A stretch of 27,946 bases of DNA from Deinococcus aquaedulcis. Its GTDB lineage: Bacteria > Deinococcota > Deinococci > Deinococcales > Deinococcaceae. The stretch spans positions 1 to 27,946 of the forward strand of contig NZ_JAHRBL010000028.1 of the NCBI RefSeq assembly GCF_019693445.1, in the 5' to 3' direction. Shown here in pieces: positions 15,481-24,508 of the stretch (positions within the stretch are counted from its first letter, which is position 1; every line of letters starts with the position of its first letter). Below the pieces are notes generated by a model, which was not told the DNA's origin, did no database searches, and saw only the letters and a program-made list of their open reading frames with translations. Position numbers and translations under genes: made by a program.

Positions 15481-18400
15481 CCCCTCATCTGCGAATTGGT
15501 GACCTGTTTGACCGCCCCATCGACCGCAACATCAACGGCGTCATCAAGGCCGGGCAGCAGGACGAGCGCAACGTGCAGCAGGAGCTCGACGAGTACGTGG
15601 TCACCCGCGAGCTCGACGGGCAGTTCCGGCGCTTTTTCGAGCATTACGCCGATTCACTCGAGCGCCCCACGGACAAGGTTGGCGTCTGGATCAGCGGCTT
15701 TTTCGGCAGCGGCAAGTCGCACTTCCTGAAGATCCTGTCGTACCTGCTCGCCAACCGTGAGGTGGCCGGGCACCGCGCCATCGCCTTCTTTGACACGGGC
15801 AAACTGCCGGATCCCATGGTCCGCGCCATGGTCGAGAAATCTGCGCGGGCAGCGGAGCATACGGACGTCATTCTCTTCAACATTGATGCCAAGGCGGACT
15901 CCAGCAGCAAGACCAACAAGGAAGCTGTCACGAAGGTCATGCAAAAGGCCTTTGATGAGCACCTGGGGTACCTGGCGAGCAGTCCGGAGATGGCGGCCAT
16001 GGAGCGCATGCTCGACAAGCGCGGCAAGTACGATGCGTTCAAGGCCGCATTCGAGCAGACCGCCGGCGCCCCCTGGACTGAACTGCGGGACGGCTGGGCC
16101 TTTCACCAGACCGACATCACGCAGGCCCTCACGCGGGCCGCTGGCCTGACCGAGGAGGACGGGCAGCGCTGGCTGGAGAGTCTGAGCGTACAGCGCGACG
16201 TCAGCGCGGATGAGTTCGCCCGCGAGATCCGTGATTACCTCGACCGGCGCGGCCGCAACCACCGCGTTCTTTTCATGGTGGACGAGGTGGGCCAGTACGT
16301 GGGGGATAACAGCAGCCTGATGCTCAACCTGCAGTCGGTCGCAGAGGAACTTGGTACGCAGGCGCCCGGACGCGCCTGGATCCTGGTGACCTCACAGGAA
16401 GACATTGACCGGGTGCTGGACGGCCGCGGCAAAAGCAATGACTTCTCCAAAATTCAGGGCCGCTTCAACACCCGCATCAGCCTGTCGAGTGCGAACACTG
16501 ATGAAGTGATTCGCCTGCGACTGCTGAAGAAGACAGCAGGCGGCGTGCAGGCCCTGCAGGCCCTGTACGACACCGCGCAGGCCACACTGAGAAACCTGAT
16601 CACCTTCAACAACGACGCAACCCTGCTCGGGTACAAGGACGCCGAGAGTTTCGTCGCGAACTACCCCTTTATTCCGTACCAGTTCAAGCTGCTGCAGGAG
16701 GCATTCACGGCCATCCGGCAGACGGGCCATTCCGGCAAGCATCTCGCGGAAGGGGAGCGCAGCATGCTCAACGCCTTTCAGGACGCGGCGCAGACCTTCA
16801 GTGGTCAGCCCCTGGGCTCCCTGGTGCCCTTTGAGGTGTTCTACAGCGCGGTCGAGAGCTTCCTCGATGGCAATATCCGCCGGGTGATTGATCAGGCGCA
16901 GGACAACCCCGCCCTGGAGCGGCAGGACCTGGGTCTGCTCAAGGCGCTGTTCATGCTCAAGCACGTCAAGGAGATCAAGACTAACCTCGACAACCTCACC
17001 ACCCTGAGCCTGCGCCATGTGGACGAGGACAAGCTGGCCCTGCGTGACCGCGTTCAGGCCTCGCTGGCCCGGCTGGAAAAGCAGACCCTGATTTCCCGCA
17101 ACGGCGACGTCTGGGTGTTCCTGACGAACGAGGAGCAGGACGTCGGCCGGGAAATCAAGAATGTCGATGTCGCCGAGGGCGAACTCAACGCCGAACTGCA
17201 GAAGCGGATCTGGAATTCCGTGTACTCGGTGCCGTCCCTGAAGTACGACGCGTACCACGGCTACGCTTTTAACCGCAAACTCGATGACCGGCCCTTTGGG
17301 GCGGCCACCCAGGATATTGGCCTGCACCTGATCACGCCATATGGGGAGCGCTTCGCCGACCTCTCTGAAGATCACGTGGCGGCCCTGCAGTCGAACGCTG
17401 TGCTGCCCGGCGGAGCCATTGAAGCGCTGGTCGTGTTGCCCGACGACCGGTTGCTGTTCGAGGAACTCTCGGAGATGGTCCGCACCGACAAGTACGTGGC
17501 GCGCAAGTCCGGGCAGGACAACACGCCGTCCATGCGGCAGATCATCAGTGCCCGCGCGGAGGAAAACAACGCCCGCAAGGCCCGCATCGAGACGAACCTG
17601 CGCCAGGCCATCGCGGACGCCCGCGTTTACGTACTGGGCAGCCGGTTAACTCTCTCCAGTAGCAGCGCCACGGAAGTGCTGAACGCGGCCCTTCGCGCCC
17701 TGATTGACAATGGGTATCCTAAACGCTCGTTCCTGCAAAAACCCCACCAGACCGAGGCCATGGTCGCGCGGGCATTCACCACGCCGGACGACAGCCAGGA
17801 CCTCGATGGACAGGATGCCAACCACCTGGCCCTGAGTGACATGGAGCGTTGGCTGGGCGAACAGGCCACGCGCAGTGTGCGCGTGACCGTCCGGACGCTG
17901 CTCGATCAGTTCACCCGGCGGCCCTACGGCTGGACTGATGCGGAGGCGCTGGGCATCCTGGCAACGCTGGTCATCAAAGGGAAGGTGGACCTGCAGCGGG
18001 CGCAGAAGACCATTGATCCCGGTGAGACGGGCCTGGCCGGGCGGCTGCTGAAGAAAGCCGGGCAGGAAGAAACCGTGGTCCGGGTCAGTGAGACCATCCG
18101 GCAGCCCGACCTGCTGGCGGCCCGCAAGCTCGCCCGGGAGTACCTGACCGGCGCGGACAAGCTGGCCAGTGCTGACGCGCCCAAACTGGCAGCCGAGTAC
18201 CGCGCGCAGCTGGAACGCGATCAGGAGACCCTCAAGCGGTATCAGGACAAGGCGCGCGAGGGGTATCCGTTCGGGTCTCAGCTGGGCGAGCCCCTGGCGA
18301 CCGTGCAGGCGCTGCTAAACACGTCGGGCACGGCAGCGCTGATCACCGCCATTGCGGGCAAACAGGAAGAACTTGAGGACTGGGCGGAGCTGCGTGACCG

Positions 18401-19079
18401 GCTCAAAGGCTTCTACGGGGGTCAGCAGGTGGTCATCTTCGACGAGATCCGCCGCCAGCTGGCGGACCTGGAACCAGACCTCACGCGGGTGAACGCGCCG
18501 GACCTTCAGGCGCGCATCAAAAAGGCGCGTGAAATGCTCGAGATGTCAGACCCAGTGAGCGTCCTTCCCGGGCTCAAGGGTGTGCTGGGACCCGTCAAAG
18601 CCCACGTGGAGGACCTACTGGCCGAGTCAAAGGCCAAGGTCAAAACGATCATTGAAGCGGAAACGGCGCGTCTGCTGGCCATTGCGAAGGAACTGGGACC
18701 AGAGACCAGTCAGGGGCTGGCCAAACCTATGCTTGATGTTCGGAGCCGCCTGGAGGTGGCGCGGACCATTGACGCTGCGGAGGCTGCGGAACTGCACGTC
18801 AGGCAGGCCGCACAGCTCGTGGAGACTGCCATTGTGGCGGCCATTAACAAGCGGGCCGAAGAGGAAAGAGCGAAGGCGCCTGAGCCCACACCGGACGCAA
18901 AAACAACCCCGTCTGATCCCGTTGCTCCACCCATCAAGCCCATTCGTAGCGTGAAAGCGAGCAACCTGCCTGGCAAGGCGTACCTGGAAAGCCAGGATGA
19001 TGTTGAACAGTACCTCCGTCAGTTGAGGGCACAGCTGGAGCAGGCCATGCAGGACGGTGTGCGGGTCCGCCTGGAGTAG
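15477..19079 (+). CDS. brxC: BREX ATPase BrxC
   Basis: A 1200-residue P-loop ATPase of normal BrxC length. The N-terminus (IGDLFDRPIDRNINGVIKAG) is typical. Walker A GFFGSGKS lies at 74-81 and Walker B VLFMVDEVGQ at about 264-273 with D269/E270. A sensor-like segment (AWILVTSQEDID) and an arginine-rich region (GRFNTRISLSS) follow. The C-terminal third is long and helical (TIIEAETARLLAIAKELG, then ELHVRQAAQLVETAIVAA), with a Pro/Thr-rich hinge near 1140-1165 and the final KAYLESQDDVEQYLRQLRAQ. BrxC is essential for phage exclusion and methylation in type 1 BREX and is thought to power the complex. A Shine-Dalgarno AAGGAG lies within the end of brxB. A 199-base gap separates it from pglX. Confidence 0.95.
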   Translation: MTPHLRIGDLFDRPIDRNINGVIKAGQQDERNVQQELDEYVVTRELDGQFRRFFEHYADSLERPTDKVGVWISGFFGSGKSHFLKILSYLLANREVAGHRAIAFFDTGKLPDPMVRAMVEKSARAAEHTDVILFNIDAKADSSSKTNKEAVTKVMQKAFDEHLGYLASSPEMAAMERMLDKRGKYDAFKAAFEQTAGAPWTELRDGWAFHQTDITQALTRAAGLTEEDGQRWLESLSVQRDVSADEFAREIRDYLDRRGRNHRVLFMVDEVGQYVGDNSSLMLNLQSVAEELGTQAPGRAWILVTSQEDIDRVLDGRGKSNDFSKIQGRFNTRISLSSANTDEVIRLRLLKKTAGGVQALQALYDTAQATLRNLITFNNDATLLGYKDAESFVANYPFIPYQFKLLQEAFTAIRQTGHSGKHLAEGERSMLNAFQDAAQTFSGQPLGSLVPFEVFYSAVESFLDGNIRRVIDQAQDNPALERQDLGLLKALFMLKHVKEIKTNLDNLTTLSLRHVDEDKLALRDRVQASLARLEKQTLISRNGDVWVFLTNEEQDVGREIKNVDVAEGELNAELQKRIWNSVYSVPSLKYDAYHGYAFNRKLDDRPFGAATQDIGLHLITPYGERFADLSEDHVAALQSNAVLPGGAIEALVVLPDDRLLFEELSEMVRTDKYVARKSGQDNTPSMRQIISARAEENNARKARIETNLRQAIADARVYVLGSRLTLSSSSATEVLNAALRALIDNGYPKRSFLQKPHQTEAMVARAFTTPDDSQDLDGQDANHLALSDMERWLGEQATRSVRVTVRTLLDQFTRRPYGWTDAEALGILATLVIKGKVDLQRAQKTIDPGETGLAGRLLKKAGQEETVVRVSETIRQPDLLAARKLAREYLTGADKLASADAPKLAAEYRAQLERDQETLKRYQDKAREGYPFGSQLGEPLATVQALLNTSGTAALITAIAGKQEELEDWAELRDRLKGFYGGQQVVIFDEIRRQLADLEPDLTRVNAPDLQARIKKAREMLEMSDPVSVLPGLKGVLGPVKAHVEDLLAESKAKVKTIIEAETARLLAIAKELGPETSQGLAKPMLDVRSRLEVARTIDAAEAAELHVRQAAQLVETAIVAAINKRAEEERAKAPEPTPDAKTTPSDPVAPPIKPIRSVKASNLPGKAYLESQDDVEQYLRQLRAQLEQAMQDGVRVRLE

Positions 19080-19278
19080 GGGCGTGTGGTGGCTTTACGC
19101 TCCACTTGTTGGTGCCACCAGTAAATCTGCCCTTGAGTCACTGCCCCCGCACCCCACCTGCCCTGCGCCTCACCAGTTGGCATTGCCGCCGAATCCGCTG
19201 AAGTGAGCGTTCGCCACGCTACGGCGTCAAGCCCCCGACCGTCAGTCGAACTTCCCTTTCCCGCATTGGAGAACGATC
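19080..19278 (+). promoter_or_regulatory. Gap between brxC and pglX with inverted repeat
   Basis: The only sizeable gap inside the brx operon. TGGTGGC at 19087-19093 is complementary to GCCACCA at 19114-19120, the latter lying within the small palindrome TGGTGCCACCA (19110-19120). The alternative pairings could attenuate transcription or form a binding site. GGAG at 19268-19271 is the pglX ribosome site. The gap suggests that pglX has its own control. I see no strong promoter. Confidence 0.35.
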
Positions 19279-22200
19279 TTGAACCGTACTGCCGTCAAAA
19301 ACTTTGCCCAGTGGGCCCGCCGCCACCTGCATGACGTTGTCCGCGCCCGCCTCGCCCTCTTCGGAGTCACGGAAAAGGGGATTGAACCCCCGACCCGCAT
19401 TCAGGGTGGTCTGATCATCGGCGGGCAGACGCTGACGCTGGAGTCTACCGATCTGGGGCAGTACGACGCCCTCGTTCGCCACTACCACGACCTCTCTGGC
19501 ACACCGAAAGAGAAGTTCCTGCTGCTGGTGGACGAGATCGCCTACACGTGGTTTAACCGCCTCGCCGCGTTGCGATACATGGAGGTCCATGGGTACGCTG
19601 AGCGGGCGCTGTCCAGCGACCAGGAGGGCCAGCCCGACCCGAACCTGCTGCGGGACGCCATGACCCTGGCCGCTGGGGGCGACCTGGGCGAGCAGGTGAC
19701 GCCGGACGTGATTGCCGAGTGGCAACGCCTGCACCAGCCCGGCGAGGTCTACCGCCGCCTGCTGGCCGCCTACGCCGGCACCTTTGCCCAGACCATGCCG
19801 TTCCTGTTTAGCCAGGAGAAAGCGTGGCTGGACCTGTTCCTGCCCGACACGCTGCTCAACCAGGATTCCATTGTTCGGCGCATGTTGTCCGATATCCCGG
19901 AAGAGGACTGGCAGGACATCGAGATTGTCGGCTGGCTCTACCAGTTCTACATCTCGGAGCGCAAGGACGAGGTGTTTGCGCAGAAGGGCAAGTACAGTCC
20001 CCGCGACATTCCTGCGGCCACGCAGCTGTTCACACCACACTGGATCGTGCGGTACATGGTGGAGAACAGCCTGGGCCGCGTGTGGCTGGAGGCACACCCG
20101 GACAGCACCCTGCGCGAGCACATGCCGTACTACCTGGAGAGCGAGAACCCGGCTCCCACGCCAAACCCAGATCTGACGCCCGAGCAGCTGACCGTGATGG
20201 ACCCGGCGTGCGGCAGCGGGCACATCCTGGTGTACGCCTTCGACCTGTTGGCCCACATCTACCGCGAACGAGGCTACAGCGAGCGCGAAATTCCCGCGCT
20301 GATTCTGGAACACAACCTGCACGGCCTGGACATTGACGAACGGGCCGCGCAACTGGCGAGCTTCGCCGTGGTGATGAAGGCCCGTGAGCTAAACAGCCGC
20401 CTGCTCCGACGTGAGATGCCCGCTTTGAACATCCTGCAGGTGAAGTCCACCCGGCACCTGCGGCTGCCTACTGCTGGAAGTAAGGACATGCTGGGCCAGT
20501 ACGCCACCCTGAGCGGTGGCCTGACTGATGCTGACGCATTCAACCCCAACGACTGGCAACCGCTGGTGGACGCCTTTGCCGATGCCGACCACTTAGGCAG
20601 CCTGATTACTCCGCCCGCCTTCGACGTCGAGCGGCTACGGCCGCAACTGCGCTGGCTGGAGGACAGGGGAGGGCTTGACGCTGGGGCGCTGGAGGACTTG
20701 CACCACCTGCTAAAGCAAGCCGAGTTGCTGAGCCGGAAGTATGACGCAGTAGTAGCGAATCCGCCTTATATGGGTGGGGCAAACTACACAAGTGTTTTGG
20801 AGACATACATCGAGAAAAATCTTACTGAAGGGAGACAGGATTTATACGGCACCTTCCTGTTGAAATCTCTCAAACTAATTAAGGTTTCATCATATATTGG
20901 AATGATTACAATCCCTAATTGGATGAACCTTGGCAGTTTTGAGGAACTCCGCAGGAGTATACTGAAAGACTCCAATATTGTCAACCTAGTTCATAATGGC
21001 AGAGGGGTTTGGGGGTCGGATTTTGGAAGTGTCGCCTTCATAATTAAAGGACAGAAAACCCCGAATCACGTTGGCAGGTACTATAAATTATTTGAGAAAA
21101 ATTTTGTTTCAGCTACTCCAGAAGAATTGGAGAAACGCTTCTTCTCTTATGAACCCTTCAAAATAAACGACCAGCAGTTTGAAAAAATCCCTGGCTCTCC
21201 TATAGCTTATTGGTTTAGTAGCAGATTTTTCGATGCCTTTTCAGCCCCAGCGGCAAGCGAATATGCTGACATGGGTGTAGGAATGCAGACAAGCAACAAT
21301 GAGAAATTTTTGCGCTTGTGGCATGAAATAAGAAGTAATTCTACACAATGGATAGGCTATAACAAAGGTGGAGGCTATCGGAAATGGTATGGCAACTTGG
21401 AGCACAAGGTGGCGGCGTATATTGTGCAGTCTAATAGAAAGATGGAGTTTGCGGAAAAGAATCCTACGGTGAGCTGGAGTCGCATTGCCTCTGCAAAGAC
21501 GAGCTTTAGATATTACCCGTCGGGAATTCTCTTTGATAGTGCGTCTCCTGCCATCCTAGTGCACGACAGACGTATTCTGCTGACTTACCTGAGTCTTTAC
21601 AACTCAAACTTTGCTAATACTGTGCTGGATATCTTGTGTCCTACATTAAACTATCAATCGGGTGACGTTGGCAAGATGCCATTCAAACTCTTGCAAAATA
21701 GAAACCTAAGTGACATCGAAAACATCATTTCCCTCTCTAAAATCGACTGGGACAATTTTGAAACATCCTGGGATTTCCGAACTCATCCTCTGCTACGCCC
21801 CAGCACTGCGACCGTTCCTGAAGCCTTCTCGCTGTGGCAGGCTCAGGCGGAGGCGGCCTTCCGCGAGTTGCAGCGGCTGGAGGAGGACAACAACCGCTAC
21901 TGGATCGACGCCTATGGGTTGCAAGACGAACTGACGCCGGAGGTGCCCGACGACCAGATCACCATCCGCCGCGCTGACTTGGGCCGCGACGTGCGCTCGC
22001 TGCTGTCCTATGCGGTGGGTTGCATGATGGGCCGCTATTCACTGGACGAACCGGGCCTGATTCACGCTGGTCAGCCTTTCGACTCCTCGCGCCACACGCG
22101 CTTCCCAGCAGACCGCGACGGCCTCCTGCCTGCGACACTGGACGGCTACTTCGAGGACGACATCACCAGCCGCTTCCAGGAATTCCTGCGGGTGGCCTTC

Positions 22201-22833
22201 GCGCCAGAGAAGGTGGCCGAGAATATGGAGTGGGTCGCCGCAGCCCTGGGCGGTCAAAAGGCGGGGGAATCAGCCGAAGCCCGCATCCGGCGCTACTTCG
22301 CCACCGAATTCATGTCCGACCACATCCAGACGTACAAGAAGCGGCCCATCTACTGGCTTTTCACCAGTGGCAAGAAACGCGGCTTTGGGGCACTGGTGTA
22401 CCTCCACCGCTACGACGTAGAGACGCTGGCGCGTCTGCGCACCGATTACCTGCTGCCGCTTCAGCGCAAGCTGGACGCCGAACTGGAACGGGCGAAGGGC
22501 GAGAAGGACGCGGCGAGCAGTACAGCCGCGAAAAAGCAGGCCGACAAGCGCATCAAAGACCTCTCTGAGCAGATTGCCGAGGTCCACAAGTACGACGAGT
22601 CTCTCAAGCACGCCGCTGACCTGAAGATCACCCTCGATCTTGATGACGGTGTGGCCTACAACTACTGGCTGATGAGCGCCGCCGGGCAGGAGTATCTGAC
22701 GGGTCGCCCGCTCAAGGGCCTGCAGGATCTCGTCTACACGGGCACAGACCTGAAAATGGCCGACTTGGAGAAGAAGAGTCAGTGGAAGCGTGACCTGATC
22801 GCGCAGACGCTGCCTGAGGCCGCCACGAGGTGA
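19279..22833 (+). CDS. pglX: BREX adenine-specific DNA methyltransferase PglX
   Basis: An 1184-residue methyltransferase, close to known BREX PglX lengths. The start NRTAVKNFAQWARRHLHDVV is characteristic of the family. SAM motif I is MDPACGSGHILVYAFD (D308 to G314), followed by HGLDIDERAAQLASFAVVMK; the catalytic motif NPPY is at 494-497. The target-recognition region and a C-terminal coiled-coil-rich part (LDAELERAKGEKDAASSTAA, about 1065-1120) follow. In type 1 BREX, PglX places N6-methyladenine on one strand of a non-palindromic site, marking self and being needed for exclusion. The start is TTG at 19279 with GGAG seven bases before it. From NPPY to about residue 835 the base composition is markedly A/T-rich, unlike both ends, showing a mosaic gene. 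Its stop overlaps the next GTG by four bases. Confidence 0.95.
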   Translation: MNRTAVKNFAQWARRHLHDVVRARLALFGVTEKGIEPPTRIQGGLIIGGQTLTLESTDLGQYDALVRHYHDLSGTPKEKFLLLVDEIAYTWFNRLAALRYMEVHGYAERALSSDQEGQPDPNLLRDAMTLAAGGDLGEQVTPDVIAEWQRLHQPGEVYRRLLAAYAGTFAQTMPFLFSQEKAWLDLFLPDTLLNQDSIVRRMLSDIPEEDWQDIEIVGWLYQFYISERKDEVFAQKGKYSPRDIPAATQLFTPHWIVRYMVENSLGRVWLEAHPDSTLREHMPYYLESENPAPTPNPDLTPEQLTVMDPACGSGHILVYAFDLLAHIYRERGYSEREIPALILEHNLHGLDIDERAAQLASFAVVMKARELNSRLLRREMPALNILQVKSTRHLRLPTAGSKDMLGQYATLSGGLTDADAFNPNDWQPLVDAFADADHLGSLITPPAFDVERLRPQLRWLEDRGGLDAGALEDLHHLLKQAELLSRKYDAVVANPPYMGGANYTSVLETYIEKNLTEGRQDLYGTFLLKSLKLIKVSSYIGMITIPNWMNLGSFEELRRSILKDSNIVNLVHNGRGVWGSDFGSVAFIIKGQKTPNHVGRYYKLFEKNFVSATPEELEKRFFSYEPFKINDQQFEKIPGSPIAYWFSSRFFDAFSAPAASEYADMGVGMQTSNNEKFLRLWHEIRSNSTQWIGYNKGGGYRKWYGNLEHKVAAYIVQSNRKMEFAEKNPTVSWSRIASAKTSFRYYPSGILFDSASPAILVHDRRILLTYLSLYNSNFANTVLDILCPTLNYQSGDVGKMPFKLLQNRNLSDIENIISLSKIDWDNFETSWDFRTHPLLRPSTATVPEAFSLWQAQAEAAFRELQRLEEDNNRYWIDAYGLQDELTPEVPDDQITIRRADLGRDVRSLLSYAVGCMMGRYSLDEPGLIHAGQPFDSSRHTRFPADRDGLLPATLDGYFEDDITSRFQEFLRVAFAPEKVAENMEWVAAALGGQKAGESAEARIRRYFATEFMSDHIQTYKKRPIYWLFTSGKKRGFGALVYLHRYDVETLARLRTDYLLPLQRKLDAELERAKGEKDAASSTAAKKQADKRIKDLSEQIAEVHKYDESLKHAADLKITLDLDDGVAYNYWLMSAAGQEYLTGRPLKGLQDLVYTGTDLKMADLEKKSQWKRDLIAQTLPEAATR
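20740..21785 (+). other. Low-GC insert-like segment within pglX (exchanged target-recognition region)
   Basis: Composition changes abruptly inside pglX. The 60 bases at 21061-21120 hold 21 G/C (35%), while 22441-22500 hold 39 (65%). The shift begins close to the NPPY codons (20758-20769) and ends near SWDFRTHPLL (about 21764-21793). Codon use switches with it, to AAT, TTT, AAA and ATA, although the reading frame stays open throughout. The segment covers the part of PglX expected to set sequence specificity. The boundaries are estimated by eye to within about 30 bases. Confidence 0.8.
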
Positions 22834-23215
22834 AGTTCTGGAATGCCCGCTGGCAGGGAAAGCGGCTGCAGAAGTTCGGGTTCTCAGTCTTGAGGAGCTG
22901 CACGAGTTCGGCCAGCGCTACAGCATCCATCTTGAGGCGCTGGAGGTATACGAGGAAGAACGGCCTGAAGCGCAGACCGAAACCGATGAAAATCAACGCT
23001 CTGGGCCGGTCGACGAGGAAGATGCCAGTGAACCATCAGACCCGGCGCCCTACGGCTGCTGGCTGAAGTGGCCGGGCCTATTCCTGACCGATGGGCAGGG
23101 CACCGAGTTGGCCTTCTCCTCGGTCGAGGACGCCCGCGCCTGGATGCAGGAAGAAGGGTACCTGCCCGGCACGCTGTTGGTCCGGTCGCTCCTCGAGCGT
23201 TCAGAGCTGAGCTGA
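22830..23215 (+). CDS. Small unknown acidic protein; reads through only with a -1 frameshift
   Basis: A GTG at 22830, overlapping the pglX stop, opens MKFWNARWQG. In the zero frame the protein then turns Arg/Ser-rich and meaningless and stops at 23066. In the -1 frame a coherent acidic protein follows (VRVLSLEELHEFGQRYSIHL, then YGCWLKWPGLFLTDGQG, VEDARAWMQEEGYLPGTLLV) to TGA 23213-23215, but that frame has no ATG, GTG or TTG near its beginning. Joining the two at the heptamer G-GGA-AAG (22856-22862) gives a 128-residue product. It could be a pseudogene, an assembly error or a programmed frameshift. No family is recognised. It lies between pglX and mcrC and ends 39 bases before mcrC. Confidence 0.6.
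22856..22862 (+). promoter_or_regulatory. Candidate -1 slippery heptamer
   Basis: GGGAAAG is read in the zero frame as G GGA AAG, which fits the X-XXY-YYZ rule for -1 slippage; both tRNAs could re-pair on GGG and AAA. A weak stem (TTCTCA 22881-22886 with TGAGGA 22891-22896, loop GTCT) lies 18 bases downstream, farther than usual. No internal Shine-Dalgarno is seen at the stimulatory distance. The match may be coincidental. Confidence 0.3.
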
Positions 23216-23254
23216 GGACGATCTCGTGAGCGTCCAGGAAGGACAGGTGATCGG

Positions 23255-24508
23255 ATGACACAGCTCATGGCCCCAGCTCCACCGGCTTTCGAGCGTCCCG
23301 TGCATCAGCTTCGGGAACGTGGGCAGTTGCTTCTTCCTTCCTTCTCTCACGCAGACCGCGTAGCGCTTTTTCACATCAATGCGCAGCGTTCAGGGGCGTT
23401 CACGCTGACCGATACCCCTCAGGGTGCGCGCCTTGAAGCGGGTCCGTACGTGGGCGTGTTCACCCTGGCGACCTGCACGGTGCAGGTGCGGCCGAAGGCG
23501 GGGATCGGCACAGGCAACCTGCTGTTCATGCTGGCCCGGACAATGGGCCGCCAGTGGTCCCTGCCTCAAGCCCCCCTGTCCCTGAACACCTCCAATCTTC
23601 AGGAAGAGCTCGCGGCGCTCTTTGTTCATAGACTAAGGACTGAACTTCAGCGTGGTCTGCTTCGCCGGTCGCAGAACGTTCAGGAGGAGTTGCCTGTCCT
23701 GCGGGGGCGCCTGCGGGTGGCCGCGTACATGCGCCAAGGTGACCGCTCCAGGTTGCCCGTCGAGTACGTGGACCTCACCGCAAACCATCCGGCGAATCGT
23801 CTGTTCCTGCTCGTCCTCGAGCGACTCCTGAGCCGCGTTTCCGGGTGGGTGCTGCGCCAGCATGTGGCTGAACTGCGGGTGTGGCTGCGCGAGGCCGGCG
23901 TCACTCCATGGCCAGCCACACCACACGACTGGTCTCCGTTTACCCTCAACCGGCTGCAGCGTCGCTACGACCTGCCCTTGACCCTGGCCCGCATGCTTCT
24001 GGAGGGCTGGGGCGCCTGGCAGGACGCGGGCCCGGTTCACGGGCAGGCCTTCGCGTTCAACATGGACCGCTTGTTTGAGCAGTTCCTGACGCGTGTGTTG
24101 GTTGAAGACGTTCTTCCAGGGACCGGGTACGTTGGCCGTGCGCAGCGGCCGTTTCATCAGCGCGAGTATCTCTTTCAAGGTGGTGTTCAGGAACTTCTGC
24201 CTGACCTCACAGTGCTGGAAGGAGGCGAGGTGAGGTTGATCATCGACTTCAAGAACAAGCGCCTAGGAGGCGCGCACAACGGCAGCGACCTCTATCAGAT
24301 GTACAGCTACGCCCGTCACCTGCACTGTGGGCATGTCTTGCTCATATACCCAGATGCGGTGAACGTGCCGACCCTCAAGGCCGCCGGTCTACCGCCACTC
24401 CAGATCAGCGCCGCAGGGATAGACCTGAAACCCGGCCTGCCCCAGCACCTTCCAGACTTGCACGAGCAGTTGCGCGCTTTCCTGCGCGGTCAAGGAATTC
24501 ACCTATGA
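23255..24508 (+). CDS. mcrC: McrC-like nuclease subunit of a McrBC-type restriction system
   Basis: A 417-residue protein of McrC type. The N-terminal beta-rich half (VGVFTLATCTVQVRPKAG, then LLFMLARTMG) and the central helical part (LQEELAALFVHRLRTELQRG, LPVLRGRLRV, TANHPANRLFLLVLERLL) match the family. The C-terminal PD-(D/E)XK nuclease has LLPDLTVLEG with D317 and LIIDFKNKRLGG with D331-x-K333, then DLYQMYSYARHL. McrC supplies cleavage and stimulates the McrB NTPase, giving cutting of DNA with modified cytosines or other marks. The ATG at 23255 has AGGTGA close upstream. The stop overlaps the mcrB start by four bases (ATGA). The C-before-B order is the reverse of E. coli. Confidence 0.9.
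   Translation: MTQLMAPAPPAFERPVHQLRERGQLLLPSFSHADRVALFHINAQRSGAFTLTDTPQGARLEAGPYVGVFTLATCTVQVRPKAGIGTGNLLFMLARTMGRQWSLPQAPLSLNTSNLQEELAALFVHRLRTELQRGLLRRSQNVQEELPVLRGRLRVAAYMRQGDRSRLPVEYVDLTANHPANRLFLLVLERLLSRVSGWVLRQHVAELRVWLREAGVTPWPATPHDWSPFTLNRLQRRYDLPLTLARMLLEGWGAWQDAGPVHGQAFAFNMDRLFEQFLTRVLVEDVLPGTGYVGRAQRPFHQREYLFQGGVQELLPDLTVLEGGEVRLIIDFKNKRLGGAHNGSDLYQMYSYARHLHCGHVLLIYPDAVNVPTLKAAGLPPLQISAAGIDLKPGLPQHLPDLHEQLRAFLRGQGIHL

Noticed and set aside
16392..17375. Long minus-strand open frame inside brxC
   Set aside because: brxC is unambiguous on the plus strand. The opposite frame has no family features.
19219..20352. Long minus-strand open frame opposite the start of pglX
   Set aside because: PglX signature sequences are on the plus strand; the Val/Gln/His-rich antisense product is an artefact of composition.
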